Positions 26,011 to 34,506 of a stretch of 64,000 nt of DNA are shown here, one piece after another. The notes beneath the pieces were generated by a model, which was given only the letters and a program-made list of their open reading frames with translations, had not been told where the DNA came from and did not search any database. Position numbers and translations under genes: made by a program. The stretch is taken from the NCBI GenBank assembly GCA_037133495.1, contig JBAXOA010000003.1, positions 21,607-85,606 of the forward strand. The letters run 5' to 3'. Position 1 is the first letter of the stretch. Every line of letters begins with the position of its first letter. Origin of the DNA: JAAFHB01 sp037133495. GTDB taxonomy: Bacteria; Bacteroidota; Bacteroidia; Bacteroidales; Prolixibacteraceae.

Positions 26011-27666
26011 ATGTTAAAAAGTATATTTCAGATCGAACGTGCAAAGTATTCTCCCAAGATGCCAAAAGCATTGGCAGGTATAGTAAAACTTGTTGAAGGC
26101 GAAAAAACCGATTCGGTCGCTGATCAAAAGGAGATTAAGGAACTTTTCCCCGGCACCTACGGCATGCCGATTATCAAATTTGAAGAAGGTGTCTCAGGTC
26201 TTGAATCTTTGGAAGTTAATGTTGGTGTTATTTTATCGGGCGGACAGGCACCAGGCGGACACAATGTGATCGCCGGATTATTTGATGGTTTGAAAAAGCT
26301 GAATCCCTCCAATAAATTATATGGATTTCTTGGCGGCCCAATCGGTTTGGTTGATCATAAATACCTGGAACTGACTGCCGAAATAATTGATGAATACCGC
26401 AATACCGGAGGTTTCGATATTATTGGATCAGGACGAACCAAATTAGAGGATGCTGCCCAGTTTGACAAAGGGGTTAAAATCTGCAAACAGCTTGGAATAA
26501 AGGCTATTGTTATTATTGGAGGAGACGATTCCAACACAAATGCATGCGTATTGGCTGAATATTATCTGCAGAAAAATACAGGAATTCAGGTGATTGGTTG
26601 TCCCAAAACAATTGATGGCGACTTGAAAAATGAGATGATTGAAGCCTCTTTTGGTTTCGATACCGCTTGTAAAGTTTATTCAGAGCTGATTGGAAATATC
26701 ATGCGCGATGCCAATTCAGCCAAAAAATACTGGCATTTTATAAAACTAATGGGACGTTCTGCTTCTCATATCGGTTTGGAATGTGCCCTTCAGTCAAGAC
26801 CTAATGTTTGTATTATTTCGGAAGAAGTAGCAGCAAAAGAACAAACGCTGGAACAGATTGTCAATGAAATTACTGATATCGTTACCCGCCGTGCCAAAAA
26901 TGATGAAACATTTGGTGTGGCTTTGATTCCGGAGGGTCTTGTGGAATTTATCCCTGAGATGAAAGTATTGATTTCAGAGTTAAATGACTTGCTTGCCGAG
27001 GGACACGAAACAGCTGAAGCTTTTCAGGCATTGCCCACTAATACAGAGAAACGCGATTTTGTAATTGATAATCTTAGTTATGAATCCTCGAAGGTTTATG
27101 CTTCGCTTCCTACCCGCATCGCCCGTCAGCTGACTCTTGATCGTGACCCTCACGGAAATGTTCAGGTTTCGCGCATCGAAACCGAACGCCTCCTGATCGA
27201 GATGGTGGAAAAACGATTGGCTGAAATGGTAAGAAGCGGAATAAAAGTGAAATTTTCTGCGCAAAGCCACTTTTTTGGCTATGAAGGCCGGTGTGCGGCG
27301 CCATCCAATTTTGATTCAGACTATTGCTACACACTGGGTTATGTTGCTTCCTTGTTAATCGGGAATGGCAAAACGGGCTATATGGCATCTGTCCGGAATA
27401 CAACAGCTGCCGCAGCAGACTGGATCCCCGGAGGTGTGCCAATCACGATGATGATGAATATGGAACGTCGTCATGGTGAAATGAAACCGGTAATCCAGAA
27501 AGCGCTGGTTCATCTCGATGGAGCACCGTTTAAGGCTTTTGAGCAAAAACGTGATGAGTGGGCTATTAAAACTTCATTTGTCTATCCTGGTCCGATTCAA
27601 TACTGGGGACCAGTTTCCGTATGCGATGCACCAACGAAAACATTGCAACTGGAAAAGGGGATCTAA
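26011..27666 (+). CDS. pfp: Pyrophosphate-fructose-6-phosphate 1-phosphotransferase
   Basis: 551 residues from the ATG at 26011; an in-frame TTG at 25990 would add seven. It is the long PPi-dependent form of phosphofructokinase: GGQAPGG at 77-83, GGDDS at 170-174 (the Asp in place of the Gly of ATP enzymes is the mark of PPi use), and PKTIDGD at 198-204 with the catalytic Asp. It carries the reversible step of glycolysis/gluconeogenesis in the cytoplasm using pyrophosphate. Single gene, followed by a long hairpin. PPi use is inferred from the GGDDS residue. Confidence 0.95.
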   Translation: MLKSIFQIERAKYSPKMPKALAGIVKLVEGEKTDSVADQKEIKELFPGTYGMPIIKFEEGVSGLESLEVNVGVILSGGQAPGGHNVIAGLFDGLKKLNPSNKLYGFLGGPIGLVDHKYLELTAEIIDEYRNTGGFDIIGSGRTKLEDAAQFDKGVKICKQLGIKAIVIIGGDDSNTNACVLAEYYLQKNTGIQVIGCPKTIDGDLKNEMIEASFGFDTACKVYSELIGNIMRDANSAKKYWHFIKLMGRSASHIGLECALQSRPNVCIISEEVAAKEQTLEQIVNEITDIVTRRAKNDETFGVALIPEGLVEFIPEMKVLISELNDLLAEGHETAEAFQALPTNTEKRDFVIDNLSYESSKVYASLPTRIARQLTLDRDPHGNVQVSRIETERLLIEMVEKRLAEMVRSGIKVKFSAQSHFFGYEGRCAAPSNFDSDYCYTLGYVASLLIGNGKTGYMASVRNTTAAAADWIPGGVPITMMMNMERRHGEMKPVIQKALVHLDGAPFKAFEQKRDEWAIKTSFVYPGPIQYWGPVSVCDAPTKTLQLEKGI

Positions 27667-27730
27667 TTTGGCACTTTGATATTTGAGAATTCGGCAATTT
27701 GAAAATTAGACAATGTGCTAATGAGATAAT

Positions 27731-27773
27731 AGGCTTTAGACTATTTGGCTTTTAGGCTAATAGTCTAAAGCCT
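27731..27773. terminator. Long hairpin after the PFK gene
   Basis: A perfect 15-base inverted repeat (aggctttagactatt / aatagtctaaagcct) with a 13-base loop, 65 bases past the stop. It lacks a following T-run, so termination is plausible but not certain. Confidence 0.5.
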
Positions 27774-27872
27774 GATTGAAATAAGGTTAAATTTCTCCTT
27801 GAAAAAAAAAGAGGGTCAGGAGGGAATTTGGGTTCGGCTCCGCTCAGCAAAAGGAGAATGGCTCCGCTCCTT

Positions 27873-27936
27873 CAACCCATCAACCCATCAACCTATCAAC
27901 CCATCAACCCATCAACCCATCAACCTATCAACCCAT
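27873..27936. repeat. Tandem octamer array (8 copies of caacc[c/t]at)
   Basis: Eight head-to-tail octamers, CAACCCAT with CAACCTAT at positions 3 and 7, fill part of the gap between the convergent PFK and rsmE genes, ending 18 bases before the rsmE stop. It is not coding in any useful frame. Confidence 0.9.
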
Positions 27937-27953
27937 CAACTTCTCATATAAAC

Positions 27954-28655
27954 CTATTGATTAATCAGATTGACGGTATGACAAGCCACCAGGGCCGCAG
28001 TTTCGGTTCTTAATCGTGAATCACCTAATGAAACCGGGATAAATCCTTCGTTAATTGCCATTTCAACCTCTTCGGCAGAGAAATCCCCTTCAGGGCCTAT
28101 CAATATAAAAACTGCTGCTCCTTTGACTAAGGCATCGCGCAAAAGCACTTTGTCTCCAACATTACAATGCGCAATAAACTTCAGTCCGTCGAATGAACTC
28201 TTTATAGTTTCCTTGAAGGTTTGAATCGGTTTTAATTGGGGGAGAAAAGCTTTTATCGACTGTTTGACAGCTGAAACCATTACCTTCTCCAGTCTTTCGG
28301 GCTTAATCTCTTTTCGTTCGGAATGACGGCTAATCAATGGAATAATCCCATCAATGCCAATTTCAGTGGCTTTCTCGAGAAACCATTCATAGCGATCGAT
28401 GCTTTTGGTAGGCGAAACAGCAATTTCAAGATGGTAATTCCGTTTTCCGTAATTGTATTTTTTATCTGTTATTTTTAACAGGCATGCTTTTGGATGCGCA
28501 GTAATAATTGTAGCCTCGCAAAATAATCCTTTCCCGTCTACCAGGTACAAAGTATCACCTTCATTTAGTCTGAGTACCCTGATGCAGTGTTTTGATTCTT
28601 CTTCGCTTAGCCGGTATGTTTCGTCCCGAAGATCGGGCGTGTAAAATAGGTGCAT
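27954..28655 (-). CDS. rsmE: 16S rRNA m3U1498 methyltransferase RsmE
   Basis: 233 residues from the ATG at 28655 (MHLFYTPDL), the normal length; a longer frame from 28778 adds 41 hydrophobic residues that do not belong to the family. It has the PUA-like N-terminus (SKHCIRVLRLNEGD, VDGKG) and the SPOUT-fold C-terminus with the knotted SAM site ILIGPEGDFSAEEV and SLGDSRLRTETAAL. It methylates N3 of U1498 in 16S rRNA. Stands alone, convergent with the PFK gene. Confidence 0.95.
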   Translation of the reverse strand: MHLFYTPDLRDETYRLSEEESKHCIRVLRLNEGDTLYLVDGKGLFCEATIITAHPKACLLKITDKKYNYGKRNYHLEIAVSPTKSIDRYEWFLEKATEIGIDGIIPLISRHSERKEIKPERLEKVMVSAVKQSIKAFLPQLKPIQTFKETIKSSFDGLKFIAHCNVGDKVLLRDALVKGAAVFILIGPEGDFSAEEVEMAINEGFIPVSLGDSRLRTETAALVACHTVNLINQ

Positions 28656-28995
28656 GTGAAATTTTATAAAAAATTCGATTACGACTACAAATATTTTTGC
28701 TGTTAGAAACAACAAATGATGTTGCGAAGGTAATAAGGATTTAATAATATTCCGATCAAGCCGGGCAGGCTTTGACAATTCATGAAAATTAAAAAAAGGG
28801 AAGTTTTTTATTCAATTAATATGTCTAACATATTGCATTTTAAGTTATAAATGATTAACTTACATAAGCGGATTCAAATTATTTGTCCGTAAAGTTTTCC
28901 TGCGTTTCTCCCGCAGAGACAAATGAAAATTTGCTTTTTGAAGTTCAATCATTCGTTGACACCCGCATAAGTTTTATTAAGATATACCTTAAGCA
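28656..28995. other. 340-base divergent intergenic gap
   Basis: AT-rich region between rsmE and the secretion operon. The only structure seen is a 7-base inverted repeat (taagtta/taactta, 28841-28862) that could be an operator for the secretion genes. No clear TAnnTTTG promoter or gene. Confidence 0.4.
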
Positions 28996-30144
28996 ATGAA
29001 GCAGCTTTTTCCACCTGAGATTATCAAAAACAGTGCAGAAAATTATTTTATTCAGCAACACACCTCAAGCAGAGTCATTTACCTTATCCTGCTCTTACTA
29101 CTGATTATTCTTTTGTTATTGTTGCCAATTCTTACAGTTGATATTACAACACAAAGCAACGGGGTAATTCGTTCGGTCGATGAAGATAATATTTTACAAT
29201 CGGCTGTTTATGGAGAGGTTAAGCATGCAGCTATTTTTGAAAATACTACAGTAAAGCAAGGTGACACATTGATTGTAATCAGTACTCATAAGATTGATGA
29301 ACAAATTAATTATTACCAATTGCAGAAACGAGAGGAGCTTGTTCACATGAGCGACTTAACCCAATTGTTGGACACCGGAAAATTATTTTTAATCTCGGAT
29401 TTATTCAAGCAGGAATCTACTGGCTTTCTTGGAAAACTTGAAGAGCAGAGAGTGAAAATGGTCAGGGCTGAAAAGGAGTTTCTTGTTGCCGAAGTCTTAT
29501 ACCGAAAAAATGTTATTCCCAAAATGGAATATGAGGAAAAATGTAATAATCACGATTACGAAATAAGCCATTACAAAAACATATTCATTCAGCAAAAATT
29601 AGTCTGGCAGTCAAAGCTTACAGATCTTGGATTGAAAGTAGATGGATTCAACTCCGGAATAGCGCAATTAGAGCGGGAAAAGAGACAATATGTTATTACA
29701 GCTCCCATTGCGGGTACAATAACTTCCAATGCAGGAATTCGGGAGGGAAATTTTGTTGTTCCTAATCAGCAACTTGGTCGTATATCACCCGATAATGAGC
29801 TGGTTGTGGAGTGTTATGTCGGTCCATCCAATATTGGATTGATACGCCAAAGCATGAAAGTGAGGTTTCAATTTCATGCTTACAATTATAATCAATGGGG
29901 AATAGGTTCAGGAATAGTAACTGAAATATCCAACAATGTGATCACAATCAATAGTCAGCCTTTTTTCAAAGTCAGGTGCAGTCTCGATCAGAGCTATCTT
30001 ATGCTGAAAAATGGGAGCAAAGGTTTTCTCAAAAAGGGAATGACTTTAACAGGAAGGTTTATGATCATTAATCGGACGTTATTCCAATTATTGTACGACA
30101 AAACTGACAATTGGCTTAATCCTAAAATTTCGGCAAATGAATAG
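28996..30144 (+). CDS. HlyD-type membrane fusion protein of a peptide exporter
   Basis: 382 residues: one membrane helix (about 27-50), a barrel-sandwich (biotinyl-like) half starting VDITTQSNGVIRSVDED, a coiled-coil hairpin (about 100-225), and the returning half with ITAPIAGTITSNAGIREGNFV. This is the adaptor that links an inner-membrane ABC exporter to an outer-membrane channel. Its 3' end overlaps the C39 ABC transporter gene by 8 bases, so the two are coupled. No TolC-like gene lies in the window, so the outer channel must be shared or encoded elsewhere. Confidence 0.9.
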   Translation: MKQLFPPEIIKNSAENYFIQQHTSSRVIYLILLLLLIILLLLLPILTVDITTQSNGVIRSVDEDNILQSAVYGEVKHAAIFENTTVKQGDTLIVISTHKIDEQINYYQLQKREELVHMSDLTQLLDTGKLFLISDLFKQESTGFLGKLEEQRVKMVRAEKEFLVAEVLYRKNVIPKMEYEEKCNNHDYEISHYKNIFIQQKLVWQSKLTDLGLKVDGFNSGIAQLEREKRQYVITAPIAGTITSNAGIREGNFVVPNQQLGRISPDNELVVECYVGPSNIGLIRQSMKVRFQFHAYNYNQWGIGSGIVTEISNNVITINSQPFFKVRCSLDQSYLMLKNGSKGFLKKGMTLTGRFMIINRTLFQLLYDKTDNWLNPKISANE

Positions 30145-32332
30145 CAGGATTAAGCAGCGTGATATTACTGATTGTGGCGCTGCTTGTTTGGCATCTGTTG
30201 CGGCGCATTATAAACTCGGAATACCTGTTTCCCGTATCAGGCAATTGGCCGGAACTGATCAAAAGGGAACCAATGCCTGGGGATTAGTAAAAGCAGCCGA
30301 GAAAATGGGATTTTCGGCGAAGGGTGTGAAAGGAGAAATCGGAGCTCTACCTGGCGTCCCGCTTCCTGCCATTGCTCATGTTGTTGTCAACAAGGTTTTG
30401 CAACATTATGTTGTATTATATGGTGTTAAGGATGGAATTGCGAAATATATGGACCCAGGGGATGGTCTTATGCATAAAATTCCCATGGATGAATTTGGCC
30501 AAATGTGGAGCGGCGTATTGATTTTGATGGCTCCGGGGAACGATTTTATACCAAAGAATGAAAAAATTTCAAATATCAGGCGGTTCATCTTTCTTTTAAA
30601 ACCTCATCGTAGTATTTTGATTCAGTCCCTGGTAGGTGCAATTCTTTATACCGTTTTGGGACTTTCAACATCGGTCTATATTCAGAAAATCACTGATTAT
30701 GTTCTTGCTGACCGAAATTTGAAGTTGCTGAATTTACTTAGCGTATTAATGTTGGTTATTCTGGTAGTCCAGCTTTTGATAGGTGTCGCGAAAAGTATTT
30801 TTGTTTTGAGAACAGGTCAGCAGATTGATTTACGCCTCATTCTTGGTTATTACAAACATTTGCTTACGTTGCCTCAACGTTTTTTCGACACTATGCGGGT
30901 TGGCGAAATTATTTCGAGGATCAATGATGCGGTTAAGATCAGGGCATTTATAAATGACACTGCTATTTCCTTGCTGGTTAATGTGTTTATTGTATTTTTT
31001 TCTTTCACGCTGATGTTTCTGTATAGTTGGAAACTGGCCTTTACCATCCTTACAATTGTCCCGTTTTATATCGTTATCTATTATATTACCAATCGTTTGA
31101 ATAAGAAACGTGAACGGAAACTAATGGAACATTCTGCAGAGCTGGAGAGCCAGCTTGTTGAGTCTCTTAATTCGGTTAGAACGATTAAAGAATTTGGCCT
31201 TGAGGCATATTCAAATATGAAAACTGAATTACGCTTTGTTGAGTTGCTGAGAACTGTTTATAAATCAGGACTTAATGCGATATTTTCAGGCACAGGCACC
31301 GAATTTTTAAGTCGGGTTTATACCATCATATTACTTTGGGCCGGTTGTTTTTTGGTTGTTGACAATACCATTACTCCCGGTGAGCTGCTGTCGTTCTATG
31401 CCTTACTGAGTTATTTTACCGGACCGGCGGCTAGTCTTATCGGAATGAATAAGTCGATTCAAAATGCATTGATTGCCGGTGATCGCCTCTTTGAAATTAT
31501 GGATCTTGAGTGCGAAGATGATGAGAACAAGATGGATCTGTCGGCCGATAAAGCAGGTGACATTATCTTCAATGATGTAACGTTCAGTTATGGCACCCGA
31601 ACTGAAGTTTTTCGTGATTTTAATTTTCGGATAGGCAAAGGTCTGATTACAGCAATAATTGGTGAAAGTGGTTCAGGAAAGACAACGCTAGTGGCTTTAA
31701 TGCAAAAACTTTATCCGCTTAGTGGAGGCTCGATCTCTGTCGGAGGATACAATATCGCACATATTACCTCAGTGAGTCTTCGGAATGTGGTGGGTGTTGT
31801 TCCCCAAAAACTAGATCTGTTTGCCGGAAATATCATTGATAATATTGCCGTTGGTGAATTTCATCCTGATATTGAACGAATTATTGAAATCTCACGGATG
31901 TTGGGAATGCTCACTTTTATCGAAAAAATGCCTGGTGGATTCAATACCTGGATTGGAGAAAATGGTGCGACTCTTTCAGGGGGGCAAAGGCAACGAATCG
32001 CAATAGCCAGAGCCCTCTACCGCAACCCACAGATTTTGGTTTTCGACGAAGCCACCTCGTCGCTCGATTCTGAATCTGAGTTCTATGTTCAGAAAGCCGT
32101 TAATCAGCTAAAAGCTGAAGGTAAAACAGTGATTGTCATTGCACATCGCCTGAGCACTGTTGTTAATGCCGATAACATAGCCGTGCTCGAAAATGGCAGA
32201 CTAATCGAAGAGGGAAGTCATGCTCAGTTATGGGAGGCAAAAGGGAGGTATTACCAGATGTGGCAGAAACAACTTCCGCAATTCAGCAGTTTAAAGCATC
32301 AGGATTTAATTACTACCCTAAATAACGACTAA
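30137..32332 (+). CDS. Peptidase-containing ABC transporter (C39) for double-glycine peptides
   Basis: 731 residues in three parts. Residues 1-130 are a C39 peptidase with Q7, C13 (TDCGAACL), H90 (HYVVLYGV) and D106, which cuts leader peptides after Gly-Gly. Next comes a six-helix ABC membrane domain (about 155-440), then an ATPase with Walker A GESGSGKTT, signature LSGGQRQRIAIARAL, Walker B ILVFDEATSSLD and an IAHRLST switch. All catalytic residues are present, so it should process and export the double-glycine peptides encoded just downstream at 32743 and 32937. Operon with the fusion protein upstream and the HTH gene two bases downstream. Confidence 0.95.
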   Translation: MNSRIKQRDITDCGAACLASVAAHYKLGIPVSRIRQLAGTDQKGTNAWGLVKAAEKMGFSAKGVKGEIGALPGVPLPAIAHVVVNKVLQHYVVLYGVKDGIAKYMDPGDGLMHKIPMDEFGQMWSGVLILMAPGNDFIPKNEKISNIRRFIFLLKPHRSILIQSLVGAILYTVLGLSTSVYIQKITDYVLADRNLKLLNLLSVLMLVILVVQLLIGVAKSIFVLRTGQQIDLRLILGYYKHLLTLPQRFFDTMRVGEIISRINDAVKIRAFINDTAISLLVNVFIVFFSFTLMFLYSWKLAFTILTIVPFYIVIYYITNRLNKKRERKLMEHSAELESQLVESLNSVRTIKEFGLEAYSNMKTELRFVELLRTVYKSGLNAIFSGTGTEFLSRVYTIILLWAGCFLVVDNTITPGELLSFYALLSYFTGPAASLIGMNKSIQNALIAGDRLFEIMDLECEDDENKMDLSADKAGDIIFNDVTFSYGTRTEVFRDFNFRIGKGLITAIIGESGSGKTTLVALMQKLYPLSGGSISVGGYNIAHITSVSLRNVVGVVPQKLDLFAGNIIDNIAVGEFHPDIERIIEISRMLGMLTFIEKMPGGFNTWIGENGATLSGGQRQRIAIARALYRNPQILVFDEATSSLDSESEFYVQKAVNQLKAEGKTVIVIAHRLSTVVNADNIAVLENGRLIEEGSHAQLWEAKGRYYQMWQKQLPQFSSLKHQDLITTLNND

Positions 32333-32334
32333 CT

Positions 32335-32658
32335 ATGAAAATGATCTACCAATTAGAAAGAATTATGAAAATCAACCGGATGATAAAATCAGAAAATACC
32401 GGTTCTCCTAAAACGTTTGCAGAGGAACTTGGCATTAGCGAAAGTCATTTTTACCGTTATATCGACGAGCTTCAGGACATGGGTGTCCCCATTCAATACA
32501 GCCGTACTCGAAAGACCTATTATTATGAAAATAATACCGAGCTTATGCTGACCTATTCGCTAAAGCTTATTTCAGACCAGGGTTCAAAAGAAATTATCGG
32601 GGGGATCAAAATAACTCCTTCACTGCTTTTTTATGAGAGTGAACAACTGTTACTTTAA
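32335..32658 (+). CDS. Small HTH-domain protein of the secretion locus
   Basis: 107 residues with an HTH_11-like winged-helix segment at about 10-60 (GSPKTFAEELGISESHFYRYIDELQDMGV), followed by a short wing and a C-terminal tail of about 35 residues without a recognised ligand domain. It begins two bases after the transporter stop, so it is co-transcribed and sits directly before the peptide genes. Likely regulates peptide or exporter expression (inference). A later in-frame ATG at 32338 (M2) is possible. Confidence 0.8.
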   Translation: MKMIYQLERIMKINRMIKSENTGSPKTFAEELGISESHFYRYIDELQDMGVPIQYSRTRKTYYYENNTELMLTYSLKLISDQGSKEIIGGIKITPSLLFYESEQLLL

Positions 32659-32688
32659 TGATGTAATGTTACAAGTGCCATAACCTGC

Positions 32689-32724
32689 AGCACGCTAAAG
32701 AAAGCAGGCATAAAATTTAGAAAT
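32689..32724 (+). repeat. Leader repeat before the first peptide gene
   Basis: About 36 bases (agcacgctaaagaaagcaggcataaaatttagaaat) recur in near-identical form at 34488-34523, each just before a small ORF of the locus, and the tail of it (cataaaattt.aaaaatta) recurs before the gene at 33210. It marks duplicated gene cassettes. Confidence 0.75.
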
Positions 32725-32742
32725 ATTTAATACTAAATGATT

Positions 32743-32922
32743 ATGAAACATCTAAATGAAGTTGAGTTGAGAGAAGTGGAGGGTGGCTTTCTACCAATTG
32801 CAATTTTTATTGGAATTGGTGTATTTGAAGTTTGTTGTTGTATTGTTGCTTTAGGAATGCAAGCAAGATTGGATCAGCAAAAAGAGGCCAGTGTCAGTAC
32901 GCATCCGGAATGGACTGACTAA
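32743..32922 (+). CDS. Double-glycine leader peptide 1 (bacteriocin-like), Cys-rich core
   Basis: 59 residues from the ATG at 32743 (an ATG six bases earlier is possible). MKHLNEVELREVEGG is a short double-glycine leader with hydrophobic/charged spacing, which the C39 peptidase next door should cut after GG. The predicted core of 44 residues begins FLPIAIFIGIG, has a CCC triplet within a hydrophobic helix and a polar tail ending EWTD. It resembles an unmodified class II-type bacteriocin or signalling peptide in layout; no sequence family was recognised. Three cysteines in a row are unusual for such peptides. Confidence 0.75.
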   Translation: MKHLNEVELREVEGGFLPIAIFIGIGVFEVCCCIVALGMQARLDQQKEASVSTHPEWTD

Positions 32923-32936
32923 CACACAACAACATT

Positions 32937-33131
32937 ATGAGACACACAACAACAAATATTCAAGATAATCTGATTGGATTTTCGAAGTTATCTAACCAGG
33001 AAATGACAGAGCTAAATGGTGGGTTTTGGATTATTGTGGCTGGTGTTATTGGTGCTGTTGCCGCAGCAGTAAACCTATACGAATATGGCTACAATATGGT
33101 GGATAAGGCATTTGAAAACGCAAAAAAGTAA
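32937..33131 (+). CDS. Double-glycine leader peptide 2 (bacteriocin-like)
   Basis: 64 residues. The leader (about 29 residues, ending LSNQEMTELNGG) is a classic double-glycine leader with the LSxxEMxELxGG pattern. The predicted 35-residue core starts FWIIVAGVIGAVAAAV, a Gly/Ala-rich helix, and ends with an amphipathic NLYEYGYNMVDKAF segment and a lysine tail. That segment recurs almost unchanged in the membrane protein encoded at 33210. It starts 14 bases after peptide 1, so the two may form a two-peptide system. No cysteine and no modification enzyme nearby. Confidence 0.8.
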   Translation: MRHTTTNIQDNLIGFSKLSNQEMTELNGGFWIIVAGVIGAVAAAVNLYEYGYNMVDKAFENAKK

Positions 33132-33143
33132 TGGTAATAAATT

Positions 33144-33175
33144 TTAAGTAGCTTCATTTCATTGAAGCTACTTAA
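33144..33175 (+). terminator. Strong hairpin after peptide 2
   Basis: A perfect 13-base inverted repeat (ttaagtagcttca / tgaagctacttaa) with loop tttcat, 12 bases after the peptide 2 stop. No T-run follows, so it may work as an mRNA stabiliser or attenuator that raises peptide over immunity expression. Confidence 0.5.
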
Positions 33176-33209
33176 TTAAGCATATAAGAAACATAAAATT
33201 TTAAAAATT

Positions 33210-33467
33210 ATGAAACTTCAATCGCTCTGGTTAAAAGCTATTTGTATAATATGTATTCCGTTTGCTCTATATAATCTTTTTGAGTTTGGATATAGTATTG
33301 TTAATAAGGCATTTAGAGTTCATGGTTCAAATAATAACTTTGATCATCAAACAATTTCAGTCCATTCCATCAATTATTCAGAATTAATCTTTACGGGCTT
33401 GATTATTTCACTTTTATTCGTTGTTTTATATTACGCCTTATATTCCCAACAAAAAAAGGGGCATTAG
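33210..33467 (+). CDS. Small membrane protein sharing the peptide 2 motif; candidate immunity protein
   Basis: 85 residues with two membrane helices (about 7-25 and 57-78) and a polar loop of about 20 residues; no leader and no Gly-Gly site. Residues 22-35 read NLFEFGYSIVNKAF, 11 of 14 identical or conservative to the C-terminal part of peptide 2 (NLYEYGYNMVDKAF). The position directly after the peptide genes is where immunity proteins are usually encoded. An immunity role by mimicry is inference. A truncated copy lies at 34526. Confidence 0.65.
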   Translation: MKLQSLWLKAICIICIPFALYNLFEFGYSIVNKAFRVHGSNNNFDHQTISVHSINYSELIFTGLIISLLFVVLYYALYSQQKKGH

Positions 33468-33696
33468 ATTCATGTATTATACTTATAATTAGCTAATTGA
33501 GTATTCTTAATTGAGAATTGCTTTAAATATTGCTGTGGGCAAGATTAAAAATTCGGTTGTATTATATAGGTTTTTTTCTTGCTTATGTGACTGCAACTGT
33601 TGCCAGGCTCTTATGAATTTGATTAGTTATCCTATTGTCCTATTATTTTTCCACGCGTTGGCAGCATTCAATCCAGGTAACTTATAATTTTCAATT

Positions 33697-34488
33697 ATGC
33701 AGAACAAGTTTTTTCCAAGCACAATAATCCAAACTATTTTTTATATTCTGATTGGATTTGTCATTGCAACACCTTTTGCTGCTCCACTTCTTTTCTTTGA
33801 GAAACAAATTAGTGAAGTTCTTCCGAAAGATCTTCCGATGTATTTGATATACGTGATTGTGATGATAATTATAATCCTTCTGGCACATTTTATAAATTTC
33901 AGAAGGCATCTGAACTACAATTACAATTTTAAGCTGAATAAATTAAACTTGCTGCCATTCATGATTTTGATCGTTTTCTCATTCCAACTAAGTCTTAATT
34001 TGCCATTTCAAAAAATTTATCATTCATTTATCAATTCAAATAATTCCGATCTTTTTTATTCATGGGTTTATATTACAAGCGCTTTAATGATAGTTCCATT
34101 TCTCGAAGAAATTTTATTCAGAGGGATAATTTTTAAAGGGTTGCTTTCTACTTATTCTCCTAATAAAACTATAATTGTTTCAGCGATTATATTTGGTTTT
34201 TTTCATGGGCAATTATCTATGATTCCGGGGGCAATATTTTTCGGATTGATGTTTGGGTATATTTACTTCAAAACAAATAGTTTAGGATTAACAATACTAT
34301 TGCATTTTGCGGCAAATTTATCAGGCATAATTGCTTCTTTTCTAAACCACAAATACGGAAACCCAAATTTCAGTACCATTTCAGATCTGTACGGAAATGT
34401 ATCTTTTCTCTTAATGGTGGTTTTGCTCGTCGTTTTTTCAGTGTGTTCCTACATTATAATAAAAAAAATAAATATCAATCCCCGATAA
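33697..34488 (+). CDS. CPBP-family intramembrane metalloprotease (Abi-type), locus copy 1
   Basis: 263 residues with about seven or eight membrane helices. The CPBP signatures are EEILFRGIIFKG (EExxxR, about 138-145), FGFFHGQ (second motif, catalytic His) and LLHFAANLSG (third motif). Relatives act as CAAX-type proteases or as immunity proteins for class II bacteriocins. Placement behind the peptide genes fits the latter. The 229-base gap before it (33468-33696) has no gene but contains the segment at 33571-33620 that reappears at 34628. Confidence 0.88.
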   Translation: MQNKFFPSTIIQTIFYILIGFVIATPFAAPLLFFEKQISEVLPKDLPMYLIYVIVMIIIILLAHFINFRRHLNYNYNFKLNKLNLLPFMILIVFSFQLSLNLPFQKIYHSFINSNNSDLFYSWVYITSALMIVPFLEEILFRGIIFKGLLSTYSPNKTIIVSAIIFGFFHGQLSMIPGAIFFGLMFGYIYFKTNSLGLTILLHFAANLSGIIASFLNHKYGNPNFSTISDLYGNVSFLLMVVLLVVFSVCSYIIIKKININPR

Positions 34489-34506
34489 GCACGCCAAAGA
34501 AAGCAA

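Noticed and set aside
27873..27936. Possible CRISPR or telomere-like repeat
   Set aside because: Simple head-to-tail octamers without spacers; listed as a tandem repeat instead.
32737..33131. Lanthipeptide or radical-SAM-modified RiPP precursors
   Set aside because: No modification enzyme is encoded nearby and the cores lack the Ser/Thr/Cys pattern of lanthipeptides.
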